Assembly: GCA_958510875.1 (NCBI GenBank)
Contig: OY294068.1
Location: forward strand, 201,611,997 to 201,675,996
DNA from: Endomychus coccineus
Lineage: Eukaryota; Arthropoda; Insecta; Coleoptera; Endomychidae
Direction of reading: 5' to 3'
DNA: 64,000 nt
The position numbers were made by a program, and so were the translations under genes. Below are positions 46,161-57,903 of the stretch, one piece after another (position 1 is the first letter of the stretch; the number at the start of each line of letters is the position of its first letter). The notes under the pieces were generated by a model. It was not told the origin of the DNA and searched no databases. It saw only the letters and a program-made list of their open reading frames with translations.

Positions 46161-49100
46161 CATAGAGAGATTGACGCACCTCTGAATCACTCGATCATTC
46201 CTTATAATGAATCCGACGCTGTATGGATCCAACTCTCGGTAGGCATGTGATCTTCTTGAGTGGATATACATAAAAATACCAGAATGATATGGTGAGGAAT
46301 CTCTTCCTGTTCTATTCGATATAAAGTGGTTAGGAAAATGAAGAACGCGAACAAAAGAAATATAAAAATTCGCCGAACAGATAAATCAACTGAGACTGGA
46401 ATACCATGACTGACAATCCGCTACGTGGCTTATTTTGAACACGGAACCATTTAATTCACAACAAACTTTAATCAGAGTGATATATTATCTGTTGAAACTT
46501 GGAGATGTTATTTGAGTCGCAGTACTAAGGCCGTTGTAAAATGTCTAATCCCTTATTCCACGAAATTTATTACCTAGATAAGGGGGGGAATTAAAATGTC
46601 ATGTTTTATAACTGAAAAGCATAACTTATAGTTAAAAATGTTATTGGGGTGTTTCGCTTGCAGGGGAAGCGCATACCTGGAAACAAAGTGCACGTTTTTC
46701 CCTCTATCCGGTGCAATGGAAATATTTGAAGAGGGTTATATCAACATAAGCTCATTATTTATTCTTGATAACCCAAATTATTAGTTCTTTATATTGATCC
46801 AGGAAGGTACTCATTGTATAAGAATATTATACATTATTGTAGCTTATTTTGGGGAAATTTATTATCAAATCGGATGTAATGGAACATGACTCAATCCTAA
46901 CAAATGAATTTATATTATTCTGAGGATAACTAGCTTGCATCACGTGACTTGTGGCTCAAGACATTTATTTCCAGCTTGAAAAACTACATCAAGAATGGTT
47001 TGTTCAAAGTTTCATCGAATTTGCTCCAAGTTACCATTCTGGAATTATTCCAAACTTGGAACTAGCCAAGATAGCCTGATTTGATGACCTAGCTCCTAAA
47101 GATTGAACTTATGTCTTATCTGTGTTATATAAATATACTGGACGTAGGTACAGTAACGTCATACTGTTCCTATCTAAGATAATTTTTGGAAAGTCTGTAT
47201 TTGTAAGCTAATTGAGACAATTTCTAAGAGGCCAGCCACCTCTTCTCAAGGAAAATAAACTGTATTGAGGAAAATGCATATTTTCTTGGAACGTCTTTCA
47301 GAAAGCCGACCCTTTTACAGGGTAAACACGCAAATGGATGTTGAACAAAAAGACGGAACAACCCACTTCACAAACTGATGTGATAAAACGACAAAGAGCA
47401 TCATGTACGAAGTATGAAAACAAAGTGAATGGAAAATGGTGGCAGGAGTTTTTCTGTGTGCAGAGGCGGATTCAACATGTAGACTTTTCTCGTATATATC
47501 TTATTTCGTCGGTTTCGGCTTAATTAACAATAGGAAAACATCACACTAGGAAAAAGAATGGCATATATATTTTGGAAACATTTTCTACCATATTTTAAGA
47601 TGTGCATTAGGTAGTAATGTATGAACAAGGATATAACATACGCTGAAAAATACATACTATTGAGAGTAAGACAAAATATATTTCCAAACACGATGGTTGT
47701 TTCAGTAAAAAAATTCTGAGCAAACTATTTACAAGCAAGACATGTAGATGGCTGATGTGATTCTGCCGAAACGTGGTTATGACCAGTGTGGTTCTACCAG
47801 GTAGCAACCGTTGTAAGGTTTTTGAATTGAGGCCCACTGTAAGATTTTGAAGAGACCTTTTGTGTCTAATATCCCAACTAGCTCACTAGGATATCTTACA
47901 CTCTGGGCTCGTAATAAATCCTTAAAGCTTAAACTACTTAACGAACTATCCTAGTGCATTTACCAAATTATCTGACATCGCCATAATTTGTCTCAATTTT
48001 TTTTTCATACTATACTATACGGGAAACCTATAATTTTGGAAGAACATCGTGTGAGCCAGCAGTAGAATGTAGGGAGAGGAGATAGGCATTCGTATTTTTC
48101 TTGAAGACTGGAAATATCTATAAAAGAAGGGAGAGATCTCCCACACCCTTCTACGATGTTCTAGAGAAGTCAATAAACTCGTAAGTGAGACATCATCAAT
48201 CAAACGAATATTTCTTTATAGAATCCAAGAGCTTCAGCTTGTGGAGCGGTTCTTGCAATGGACCTCACATAATCGTCCCATGAAAAGATGGTGTTGGTGG
48301 TGATTATAAATTTTAGACCCTTTGCAATAGATGCATTTTGAATGCTTCTACTTTGATGATGCTAAAGTGAGAATTAACGGATATATATCGCTTTTATTCT
48401 AATGCCAATAGAAACTACAAGAAACAAGAAATTTCTACATCCAATTTGAATGTGGTTCGCGACAAAACCACCCCGGTAACATTCGAAGCCGATCCTGGCT
48501 ACCGGAATTCGCGACGCACACCCACACATAAGAGGAAAACATTCACGCATCACATTTGATTAAATTGGAAGGAGGATAAATTTATAACGGGATTAAATTT
48601 ATCCTCAGATGTAGCATAGCTAATATTAAAACAATAAACATCGCGCCAGCGTTTCGCAAGAAAGAGAAACAGGAAGCGCGGCACTTGGCGGAAACTGAAC
48701 CGAAAGCAATAACCGGAATAATTCCGAACCTGAGGGGTGGAGAAGGTAAACGATGAGTGCTCGGTAATAACACCTCCGCCATTGTACTACAAATAAAATT
48801 ATGAAGCAATCTGCTGAGCAAGTTAGCTCTACGTTCATTATTAATGACGAATATCTCCTAAATTATTTGGAGTTTTCGAGTTTCCAACTTGGATGTAACA
48901 ACTTCGCCAACAGCTAGTCTCACGACAAATTCAATTTATCCTTTGCTCTATTTATTTGCCAACACTTTCAGATTTATACTGTCTGTGAAAGTCCAATATC
49001 TATTAAAGAATGGAAGAAGCTACATTATACTTCTATAATCACATCTTCGTCTGGTTTTTTCCTCACGTACTTCACTATCTACTGAAAATCTCTTAGTTCA

Positions 49101-50170
49101 TAATTGTATCGAAACATTCCATTATGAATGCTCCTACAACACTCTGAATACACTGAAAATATACGGGGTGTCGTGTCCCATGACGTTTTGCCAATCCATT
49201 ATGTTGAAAACTTTTCCAATGACAAAGAGCAAATTTGGCATTTATGATCAGCAAAAGTGATGCCAACATATACTGTAAAAACACTTCCGATTCCCTTTGC
49301 ATTGGCGGTCACGAGACCCTGACCTCATTATTTCAAATTAGATAATCGAATCAGTGACGTTCAACAGGGGATGAGGCTTACGAAAATAATCCCCCCAACT
49401 TTTTTGTCTGCAATTTTTTGGTTTTCCTTCGAAAATTCTTATGTCATTGTAAATTGCTCTCTTGTCCCATGTCTCTGGAATGATACGTAAAATTCTTATC
49501 ACCTACGTACCTACATCCATTATTATCGCCTAAATTTAGCTTTTCCATTGAGCTGTGGGTCCTATACGTGTTTCGCTTGGAAATATTAATAATTGGGATT
49601 CATTACGGTAAATTTCAGTGGCACCGCGCGAGGGAAGAGTTCACTTAGCGTTCAATAAACATATCTACGATATCGTAACGAAAATACTTAATGGTGTCAA
49701 TAACGTGGAACGCAAAAATATGTATAAATAAACAAAACGTATTTTATATTGGAAGATTTTCCATGTTGTGCCCACAAACAATATAAACAGAAAATAAATG
49801 CATTCACTTCTGAGCCATAAATAAAAAATAGAAGGTGTACTTATCTGAAATAACGAGCCATGATTTTATTAATAGTCAAACAATTTTTTATACTCTTAGC
49901 TAGTGCTTCCATCAAATTATCCGATTAATCTTCTTCTGGTTCGTACAATAGATCTTATTTCAGTGAAATGAATCATTACGTTTGCCTTTTTTTAAAAGAA
50001 AATACCATTTTCATGCAACAATATATGACTGAATAGCTTAGATGGAAATATTAATTGTTGACTACCGTTTTTGCAGGTTTCTGATTAAACATTGATTGTT
50101 CAGTCAATTTTGCTTCTGTTCAAAAAACTTAACTCGGTAATGATTGTTGAACCAGGTATGATTTATATAT
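46161..50170. other. Long unassigned stretch
   Basis: A SINE-like repeat copy lies at 48000-48100. 48440-48830 is CpG-containing with no clear frame. TACGGGGTGTCGTGTCCCATG at about 49165 resembles a mariner-type end but has no partner. Short frames at 47338-47523 and 47607-47837 show no domain. Confidence 0.35.
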
Positions 50171-50580
50171 AAATTCTTGGGTAATAGGTCACACTAACAC
50201 ATATGCTTATTACTTTCATCTTTAGTTACGTTTCGGTCTCACGACCATCATCACAAGACATATCACTGTTCAAAACGGGATTTCTTAAAACTAATTGTAT
50301 CAAGCACAAAGCGTCCTTATAGCATTAATTTCAATTACACATACCTACTTCGCCGAAACAAACCGAAACACGAATAATCAACATCGTTACACATTAATGT
50401 TACATTGATTGAAATGAATATGGAAAGGACGCTTTGTGCTTGATACAATTAATTTTAGGAAACCCCGTTTTTGAGAATGATACGTCTTCTGATGGTCGTG
50501 AAACCGAAATATACGTAAAGACGAAAATAATAAACTTAAGTGTTAGTGTGACCTATTTTCCGAGAATTTATATTTATTTT
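50171..50580. mobile_element. Small fold-back element with GAAAC / CTGATG core
   Basis: 50171-50335 and 50408-50580 are inverted repeats (about 165 and 173 bp, some divergence) around a 72-bp loop. Shared blocks include AATAGGTCACACTAACAC, TTCGGTYTCACGACCATC and TTGTATCAAGCACAAAGCGTCC. Read outward on each arm, the sequence contains TGATGATGGTCGTGAGACCGAAAC or a variant, which resembles a hammerhead ribozyme core (CUGAUGA, stem, GAAA). No protein is encoded. No target duplication was identified. Confidence 0.65.
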
Positions 50581-51874
50581 CCTTATTTATATATAGGAAG
50601 TTCCATTTGAGCAAATTAGCAATTGATTGGGAAGGGATTGCTTTTTCTGATCGACAGTGTTCTATCTTAGATCTCATCCAAGATTATGATGTCTATTATA
50701 AAGTCAGTTTTGTAGTAATTATCGAAAACTGTGTATCTAAGAAACTGAAATCGTCTCGTATCAAGAAAGAGATATATCCATTAACTCGTGGATACAGTTT
50801 GAGAGTTTGAGGGAATAGGGGAATTTGTTGTAGTAAATTATTGTACGACAATCTCGATATTGATTATTCGAGCAGCCGAAGAAATCATTTCACGAACAAA
50901 TTCATCGGAAACATCCATCGAATTTCCTGGAAATAGAAAAGGAAACTTCATTATCCGGCGGCTTCATTACTTATTAACGACTTCCTTTATTGAATCTGTG
51001 TTTTTCGAGCGGATCATGAAATAAATAATAGGGAAAATATAAAATTTATTCTCATCCTTGTAACGCACGTGTGGATAATCAAAGAACGAGATTCCCTGTT
51101 GGTTAGACGAGGGTCGGAAACATCAATGTTTCAACGAATTCCAAGATTTCAACTTGAGAAAGAGGGTGAAGGCACTTGAGACGAAAATTAATACTAACGA
51201 TGATTAAAAAATCTGCATAACTCCCCCATTACTTATTTTATAGCTCATTAGGGACAACTTTCTAATACACACGCGGATCGTTTGCGATTTTGTATGACTT
51301 TCCGTTGGACAGGTAATGAAATTCGGTTAAGAATCAGTGGCAGAAATGCTGTAATATTATTCAAATCTAATTTGAAACTGTTTCTCTATCAGGAATATCA
51401 AACTTGACGTGACAAAACAAGTCCATCAGCAGATTTGATGATCCTTGATAGGATGTAACACGAACCTTTATAAGTGGATGAATTTAACTTATTTTATCAA
51501 ATACTCGAGATAAATCTCTTGAAATTTACTAATCTGTCTTAATATAGAGATTCCAAGGTAATAAATTCACGTATTTATGTACCGGGTGTATCATTATATT
51601 TTCCGGTATTTCAAACACTTTCACTTTATTATTCAACACATATACTGATTTGAATAAAAACGCAACACCTAGTAGCTACGCGATTTAATTGAAATTTTTA
51701 AAGAAGAGGCACATTGATGTAACTAGTAAACGATTAGAAGCGGAACATAAATAAAAAAGTTATTTGACCCCACCGATTGTTTATGCACTGATTTACTCGA
51801 TGAGGTACGGTTTGAACAAGAAGATCAATGTCGCCTTGTAGTAGAGTAATTTAAGTCGAAAAATAAGGATTATC
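50581..51874. other. Unassigned stretch
   Basis: The 67-codon frame at 50607-50810 has no known domain. ACCGGGTGTATCATTATATT at about 51583 vaguely resembles a mariner end; no partner is found. Confidence 0.35.
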
Positions 51875-52554
51875 GGTAAAAATTTTTAGATTTGACGCGA
51901 CCCGGTGGGAAAGTTGTGTTTTGGTGAGTAAAACAAGAGTCCAAAATTTCTACCGTCCAAACCCGCCGCATCCCCCTTTTTTTGGCGAAAAAGGGGTAAT
52001 TTGGCCTTTTTTAGGGGTGGAATATCAAAAAAAAATTAGTAACTCTGGTCCTAGTGAAAATTAAGGTACCAAACTAGAACCCTTTTATTGTCATAGTCCA
52101 TAGAGCCTCCAGTTCAAATTTCAAGTTGATCCGACATCCCCCCTCCTCTTAATAGATATATATATACGTGTTTATGTGACCAATCTTGAAAATGGGCTAA
52201 CTCTGGCAAATTTCAACCGAATTGGCTAAAATTTGGACTGAAGCTGGGGTTTATAGTCACAAAATAGCTCTCCAAATTTCAAGCTGAAAGATTAAATAGT
52301 TTAGCTGAAATTCGAGTTTCAGTCAATTTTTTAGCTAAAATTCGAATCCAGATATCTCATGTCGTTTTCATCCAATCGTGACGTGCTTGGGCGGAAAATG
52401 TAGGTAATTGCATATACTTTTACCCGATATCACTCACGATCATAATTATTTTTATATTCTCTCATTTTTTTGACGTTTTTTATATATATATATTTGTTTT
52501 TATCAATAAATAAAGGAAAAAAGAGTGTGTTTGTATATATATGTGTATGTGTGC

Positions 52555-52555
<1 letters not shown>

Positions 52556-52605
<50 letters not shown>

Positions 52606-52608
52606 TGT

Positions 52609-52643
<35 letters not shown>

Positions 52644-52672
52644 AGAGAGAAAGAAAGAGAGAGAGAGAGAGT
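52556..52672. repeat. (GT)n and (GA)n microsatellite
   Basis: An almost pure GT run with a few A interruptions (52556-52641) is followed by GAGA-type sequence (52643-52672). It lies between the left arm and the CXC frame of the surrounding element. Confidence 0.95.
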
Positions 52673-52695
52673 GTGCACGGGCGATTAGAGTCTAG

Positions 52696-53391
52696 GGAGA
52701 CCCTCCTTTTATAGAAACGTTATATGGATCTAAATCGACCAGAAAGCCATTAGGACAACTTAGATTTGAATGTTTTCAAAGGTTATCAATTAAAAATTTA
52801 TCGGTTGAGGTTAAACTAAGCTCGTTGCCACCCACAGAAGATGCTGCAGACTACCACAGTCTACGAACGTTTTATCAACTCTGCCAATGGAATTTTGATG
52901 AGGGTAAATCTTTCTTGGATTATGGATGGTGCCAGTCAGAAAATGGAATAATGCCAAAAAAAAATGACAAACCTCCACTTCCTCAAGACTTGATGAAAAT
53001 TATAGCCTGTGATTGCAAAGCTGGATGTAAAACAAAGCGATGTTCCTGCAAAAGTTTGGGTATTCATTGTTGCAATTTATGCCATGCCGGTAAAACAACA
53101 GCGTGCCAAAATTTGCAAAATGTTTCAGAGGAAGTTACTGTTCAAATAGATCCATTTGAATGTGCAAATGCAGACGTTGAAGATGACAATGTGGAAGATG
53201 AAGATGTCGAAGAACAGGATGAAGAAGAAAGCGAACTACAGGACGATGTTTCTGATGTGTATGATTTTAGTGACACTGAAACTGAAGAAATATTCCAATC
53301 GAGGCCCACTGATTCAGAAACAAGCTGCAGCAGTACATCCAGTGTATATAGTACAACGAGTTCAATTAATCGGAAGAGAAAGCATCACTAA
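52696..53391 (+). CDS. CXC (tesmin/TSO1-like) domain protein, N-terminally truncated
   Basis: The frame is open from just after a TAG at 52693-52695 to TAA at 53389-53391, about 231 codons, with no ATG that fits. In order: ETLYGSKSTRKPLGQLRFECF, then LPPTEDAADYHSLRTFYQLCQW and DYGWCQSENGIMPKK, then PPLPQDLMKIIACDCKAGC and KTKRCSCKSLGIHC, a CxC…CxC cysteine cluster, then an acidic tail (DVEDDNVEDEDVEEQDEEE) and a Ser/Thr-rich end with RKRKHH. The layout LPPTxxAxxxHSLRxxYQ, then GW, PPAPxxLL and CxCK is one I know from the C-terminal end of a multi-copy insect and cnidarian protein family. The upstream part is missing at the microsatellite. CXC domains bind DNA; what this protein does is unknown. 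Confidence 0.75.
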   Translation, partial: GDPPFIETLYGSKSTRKPLGQLRFECFQRLSIKNLSVEVKLSSLPPTEDAADYHSLRTFYQLCQWNFDEGKSFLDYGWCQSENGIMPKKNDKPPLPQDLMKIIACDCKAGCKTKRCSCKSLGIHCCNLCHAGKTTACQNLQNVSEEVTVQIDPFECANADVEDDNVEDEDVEEQDEEESELQDDVSDVYDFSDTETEEIFQSRPTDSETSCSSTSSVYSTTSSINRKRKHH

Positions 53392-53399
53392 TAGAGAAA

Positions 53400-53560
53400 A
53401 ATATATGATATATCTGTAAAATAAAAATGTAAAAAAAACCAAAAAAATGATAAAAAAATAAGGAAAAAAAATAAAAAAATTCAAAAAAAAACAAAAAAAA
53501 AAAACGAAAAAATACAAAAAAACCAAAAAATAAATATATATGAAAAAATACATATAAAAA
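53400..53560. repeat. A-rich low-complexity tract
   Basis: Runs of A7-A13 are broken by single C, G or T over about 160 bases (AAAAAACCAAAAAAATGATAA and similar). The minus-strand open frame here is a composition artefact. It lies directly after the CXC frame and before the right arm. Confidence 0.9.
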
Positions 53561-54236
53561 AAACCGTATAAGATAGGGGAGTTTAATGCTGATATCCCTG
53601 GGACGAAACGGTTAATTAATAATCATCCATAATAACGTCAAAAAAACGAGAGAATATAAAAATAATTATGATCGTGAGTGATATCGGGTAAAAGTATATG
53701 CAATTACCTACATTTTCCGCCCAAGCACGTCACGATTGGATGAAAACGACATGAGATATCTGGATTCGAATTTTAGCTAAAAAATTGACTGAAACTCGAA
53801 TTTCAGCTAAACTATTTAATCTTTCAGCTTGAAATTTGGAGAGCTATTTTGTGACTATAAACCCCAGCTTCAGTCCAAATTTCAGCCAATTCGGTTGAAA
53901 TTTGCCAGAGTTAGCCCATTTTCAAGATTGGTCACATAAACACGTATATATATATCTATTAAGAGGAGGGGGGATGTCGGATCAACTTGAAATTTGAACT
54001 GGAGGCTCTATGGACTATGACGATAAAAGGGTTCTAGTTTGGTACCTTAATTTTCACTAGGACCAGAGTTACTAATTTTTTTTTGATATTCCACCCCTAA
54101 AAAAGGCCAAATTACCCCTTTTTCGCCAAAAAAAGGGGGATGCGGCGGGTTTGGACGGTAGAAATTTTGGACTCTTGTTTTACTCACCAAAACACAACTT
54201 TCCCACCGGGTCGCGTCAAATCTAAAAATTTTTCCC

Positions 54237-54741
54237 ATCAAAATGCTTAGATTACTCCACTATTGAGGTATCTCATCCCAAGCTGCTTGAATACAAAGTC
54301 GAAAATTATCCGAATTGTGGGGGGTGGCGTAAACTACTCAGTCTTGTACAGATTATATCCCAGACATGTTCAATCGGCGAGGGATCCGGTGAACGTGCAG
54401 GCTATGGAAACACCACCACATCAGCATCTTCTAAATACTGCGCTGTAACCCTTGCCGTATGAGAGCGGGCGTTAATCTGTTGCAAAATTGTATCAATCAA
54501 CCCCCAAAGAATAGGCACTACATTGTGGATAATGTTTACGACAGAGATGTGAAATGGAACTGTGAAAAATGTTCATTCCTCTTCTTCACATGAAAAACCA
54601 TAACAAAAACTGAAATAACGTTGGGGTTTTTTATTGAAACTTTGATCATTGCTTGATTATATTGAAGTATTCCTTCTGTGGAAATTTCAGGCATATTGCT
54701 CAACAAACACTCGGTGTTGCCGTTTTTCATTCAAATCAGTA
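54237..54741. other. Unassigned spacer between two inverted-repeat elements
   Basis: Short frames without domains. GATATTTCAGGCATATTGCTC and nearby sequence match nothing I know. Confidence 0.4.
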
Positions 54742-54743
54742 TA

Positions 54744-56604
54744 CAGGGTATTCCACGAGAGCCGTTCGTTAGAAGTTTTCGTGGTTAGAAAAAAGTTAGA
54801 ATTCTGAAATTTTGGGTTCCAGGGTTATCCAAGATTTTCTTTCTTTTCAAAATATTCACAAGATCATACTACGTCCGGTTACACCAGAAGTCGCTATTAA
54901 ATTCCTTATTTTAAATGGAACACCCGGTATATTATTTCATTTTTAGATTTCTGAGAAAATTTCATAGTGGATTCCAACAGGTTTCCCTATACCTATTTTC
55001 AATTTTTTCTTAGATATCTTAATTTTTTTGAAAATTTTTACAGATGTAGCGCTGTTTTGAGCATTGCGCCCTTTAACCAATTTTGATTGGTGGAAAGCGC
55101 TTCTAGGGTAGACGGAAGCACAGGAATGATTCTTCTGAATGCCATATTGACAACTGATTTATCGCATACAGGGTATCCAAAATTTAATGACCAATTACAT
55201 CATTTCAAAAGTTGAAAAAATTCGTTTTTTCATATGGGACACCTTGTATTTTATTGGATGGTCGGATGCAAAATTTGATTCGGCATCGATTTGCTATAAC
55301 ATTCCCTATACCTATTCCCAGTGGTTTTCTTGTTAATCCATATTTTTATCAAAAGGTGATCAAACTCCAAATGTTCTACCAAAATTTAAATGAGGCAAGA
55401 TATCTGGAGATACTGAGAGGGTTTGTTAGTGATTTTCTAAATGCCCTACCTCCAGGTGATAGAGCAAACAGTTGGTATCAGCTTGATGGTGCTCAAGCAC
55501 ATTCCACTATAGCTGTACCCCGGCAATTATCACTGATGTTCGAGGATCGGTGGATTGGCCCGCGAGGACCTGGGAACTGGCCACTCAGATCACCCGAATT
55601 GACCCCCTTGGATTTTTACCTCTGAAGTACCATAAAAGAACTAGTGTACTCTAGGCCGGTACAAACTAGAGAGGAATTGTTGAACCGTGTTCACCATGCG
55701 CTTACTAATATAAGTCCAGACGAACTTCGGAGGTCTGTTTCGCGAGGAGTATATGACAGAGTTATTCAGTGTTTGAACCAAAATGGAGGTCATATAGAAC
55801 AATTATTGTAATTTTACATTCTCTTATTATTTTATGTCATTATGTTCCAATTTTTTGTTTTTATTTTATATTTCTTTCTAAATGTTATGTACTAATGTCA
55901 TGTTCTAATTAAAGTAAATTTTTTACCGTTTCATTGATGTTCATTTGGCTTCGAAAGGCAAGCGATGTTTCGGTTTCTGCCAAAAAACCACATTAAAATA
56001 AAAAATATGGATTAACAAGAAAACCACTGGAAATAGGTATAGGGAATGTTATAGCAAATCGATGCAGAATCAAATTCTGCATCCGACCATTCAATAAAAT
56101 ACAGGGTGTCTCATTTGAAAAACACGAACTTTTTCAACTTTTAAAATGATGTAATTGGTCATTAAATTTTGGATACCCTGTATGCGATAAATCAGTTGTC
56201 AATATGGCATTCGAAAGAATCATTCCTGTGCTTCCGTCTACCCCAGAAGCGTTTTCCACCAATCGAAATTGGTTAAAGGGCGCAATGCTCAAAACAGCGC
56301 TACATCTGTCAAAATTTTCAAAAAATCGAGATATCTAAGAAAAAATTGAAAATAGGTATAGAGAAACCTGATGGAATCCACTACGAAATTTTCTCAGGAA
56401 ACTAAAAATGAAATAATATACCGGGTGTTTCATTTAAAATAAGGAAGTTAATGGCGACTTCAGGTGTAACAGGAATTAGTATGACCTTGAAAATATTTTG
56501 AAAAGAAAGAAAATCTTGGATAACCCTGGAACCCAAAATTTTAGAATTCTAATTTTTTTCTAACCACGAAAACTTCTAACGAACGGCTCTCGTGGAATAC
56601 CCTG
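54744..56604. mobile_element. Second mariner-like element with ~608-bp inverted repeats
   Basis: The ends are CAGGGTATTCCACGAGAGCC (54744) and GGCTCTCGTGGAATACCCTG (to 56604), flanked by TA (54742-54743 and 56605-56606). The arms run 54744-55352 and about 55998-56604. Each arm contains internal mariner-like ends: GGAACACCCGGTATA near 54918, ACAGGGTATCC at 55168 and GGGACACCTTGTAT near 55236, so the arms look like nested short modules. The 0.65-kb centre holds the C-terminal half of a transposase. Total 1.86 kb. Confidence 0.85.
55353..55811 (+). pseudogene. Mariner-like transposase, C-terminal part
   Basis: The frame reads QMFYQNLNEARYLEILRGFVSDFLNALP, YQLDGAQAHS (second catalytic Asp), RWIGPRGPGNWPLRSPELTPLDFYL (third Asp), TGA at 55623-55625, then IKELVYSRPVQTREELLNRV and NGGHIEQLL, ending TAA at 55809-55811. 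This is the same block order as the transposase at 37138-38187, but the N-terminal helix-turn-helix and the FTDE block are missing. The TGA falls where the family has the Trp of DFFLWG, as in the other element. It cannot be active. Confidence 0.85.
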
Positions 56605-56606
56605 TA

Positions 56607-57829
56607 TATCATGTAGTCTATGTATACACTAGTATCGCTTGAAGATGCCACGCTAATGTCGAAACAATAGTCACGATTTGTTTCTATAATATATGTGATA
56701 AAAAGCGAAGTAAGAGTGTTTTATTCTATTATATCAATATGATAAATTATCTCTAAGTAATGGCTCCCACCGTTGGCTCATACGATGTTCTTTGAACGTT
56801 ATAGGTTTCCCTCTTGTGTAGTCAAAATATAGGAAAAAAATCGAGCCGGAAATAATATTATTAAAGCAGTGGCTACGAAAATAACTAGTCGACAATAATC
56901 CTATACTGTTTTCGTCATGTTCATAAATCAGCACTAACAATTTCAAATCCTTCGGAATATGAATAGCAACTATCATCATCTTTTGAAGTCTCTAATGTAT
57001 GAAAGAAAAAAAATAGTTATTTGCGCGAAACCCGTGACAAAATTTTATTGGCAACTAGTTCACATATTTCATAAATTCAAATTCCGCTCGCTTCCCATTA
57101 TCGAATCAATCAACACGGAATATAAACGAGTCCTCTTTATTTAACATTACATTGCTTCGTGCAACAGAGGGACCTCGCGGAGGAACGTTTGATGTCAAAC
57201 AAAAGCCATAAAACGAGTATTTAACATATAAAAAGTGGTGCATTCTATAGTTGCGGGCGCCTTGATGTGTATAACGGCAGTCTGTATTTCTTTTATTTTA
57301 CGATCGGGCTTAACTGTTGTTAGAACCGTAGAATAACTCGCTCCTGGCTTGGTCGACGTGGCCCTTGTTTTGCTAATCCACCCCGTTTGGTTGTTTAGTA
57401 CCCCCTCAAGTGCTCGGTTTGGATAAATTAAAACCCGCTTTTCCTCGACTGTGAATGACGTAAGATCCTACACGCAGCAGTGAATTCTTAGCCATGCGTA
57501 TGGTGAAACGTTCCATGCAATTAGCGTTTGATTAATTACTAGAGTTTTGAATCTTTTCTAATTACTTTAAGAGGATCTTTGAGATATTGCTAGTCGTTTT
57601 GCCCCAGTGAATTTTATCTCCTGAACACTAGAGCTATAATAATATTTCATCACATTATTAGGACAGAGCCAGATGTGTTTTTGTCTGATTTGCAAAAACA
57701 AATCACTTAATTGTTTATCAATGAATTGGCAATAAATGACGACCACAAATGAGCTGTTGATGCATATAAGTTATGTTTATGCACAGCTTTTAAACACTAA
57801 AATAACCAATTTTTAAATCATACCTTCAG
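56607..57829. other. Unassigned stretch with one SINE-like copy
   Basis: 56755-56855 holds an inverted copy of the SINE-like repeat (GGCTCATACGATGTTCTTTG, TATAGGTTTCCCTC). 57160-57560 is moderately CpG-containing without a clear frame. Nothing else is recognised. Confidence 0.35.
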
Positions 57830-57895
57830 ATTTTTGAGCTCTCTAGATATTGGATGAGCTCGATGTTGATTGCTTTCTCCATCACATTAGATTCC
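57830..57895 (-). pseudogene. Short I-like LINE fragment
   Basis: TTGGATGAGCTCGATGTTGA and TTGCTTTCTCCATCAC match 29273-29315 (TTGGATGACCTCGATGTTGA, TTGCTTCCTCCATCAC) closely, so this is the SKVMEEAIN RT region of the same LINE, antisense. It abuts the fold-back element at 57904. Confidence 0.65.
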
Positions 57896-57903
57896 TTTTA
57901 CAT

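Larger units (their letters stand above)
51875..54236. mobile_element. Long-inverted-repeat element carrying a CXC-domain protein
   Basis: The arms 51875-52478 and 53633-54236 are near-identical inverted repeats of about 604 bp, with outer ends GGTAAAAATTTTTAGATTTG and GGGAAAAATTTTTAGATTTG. ATC lies immediately outside on both sides (51872-51874 and 54237-54239), a possible 3-bp target duplication. Between the arms are GT/GA microsatellites (52545-52672), one open frame with a CXC domain (52696-53391) and an A-rich tract (53400-53560). No transposase of a known type is visible. It is either a deletion derivative of a larger element or a mobile unit that has captured a gene. The class is not identified. 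Confidence 0.8.

Noticed and set aside
49150..49200. TACGGGGTGTCGTG as a mariner terminus
   Set aside because: No inverted partner and no transposase nearby.
52430..52688. Overlapping open frames on both strands over the GT/GA microsatellite
   Set aside because: Low-complexity translation of a dinucleotide repeat (His-Thr and Cys-Val runs), not genes.
53362..53553. Phe-rich minus-strand frame
   Set aside because: Translation of an A-rich tract.
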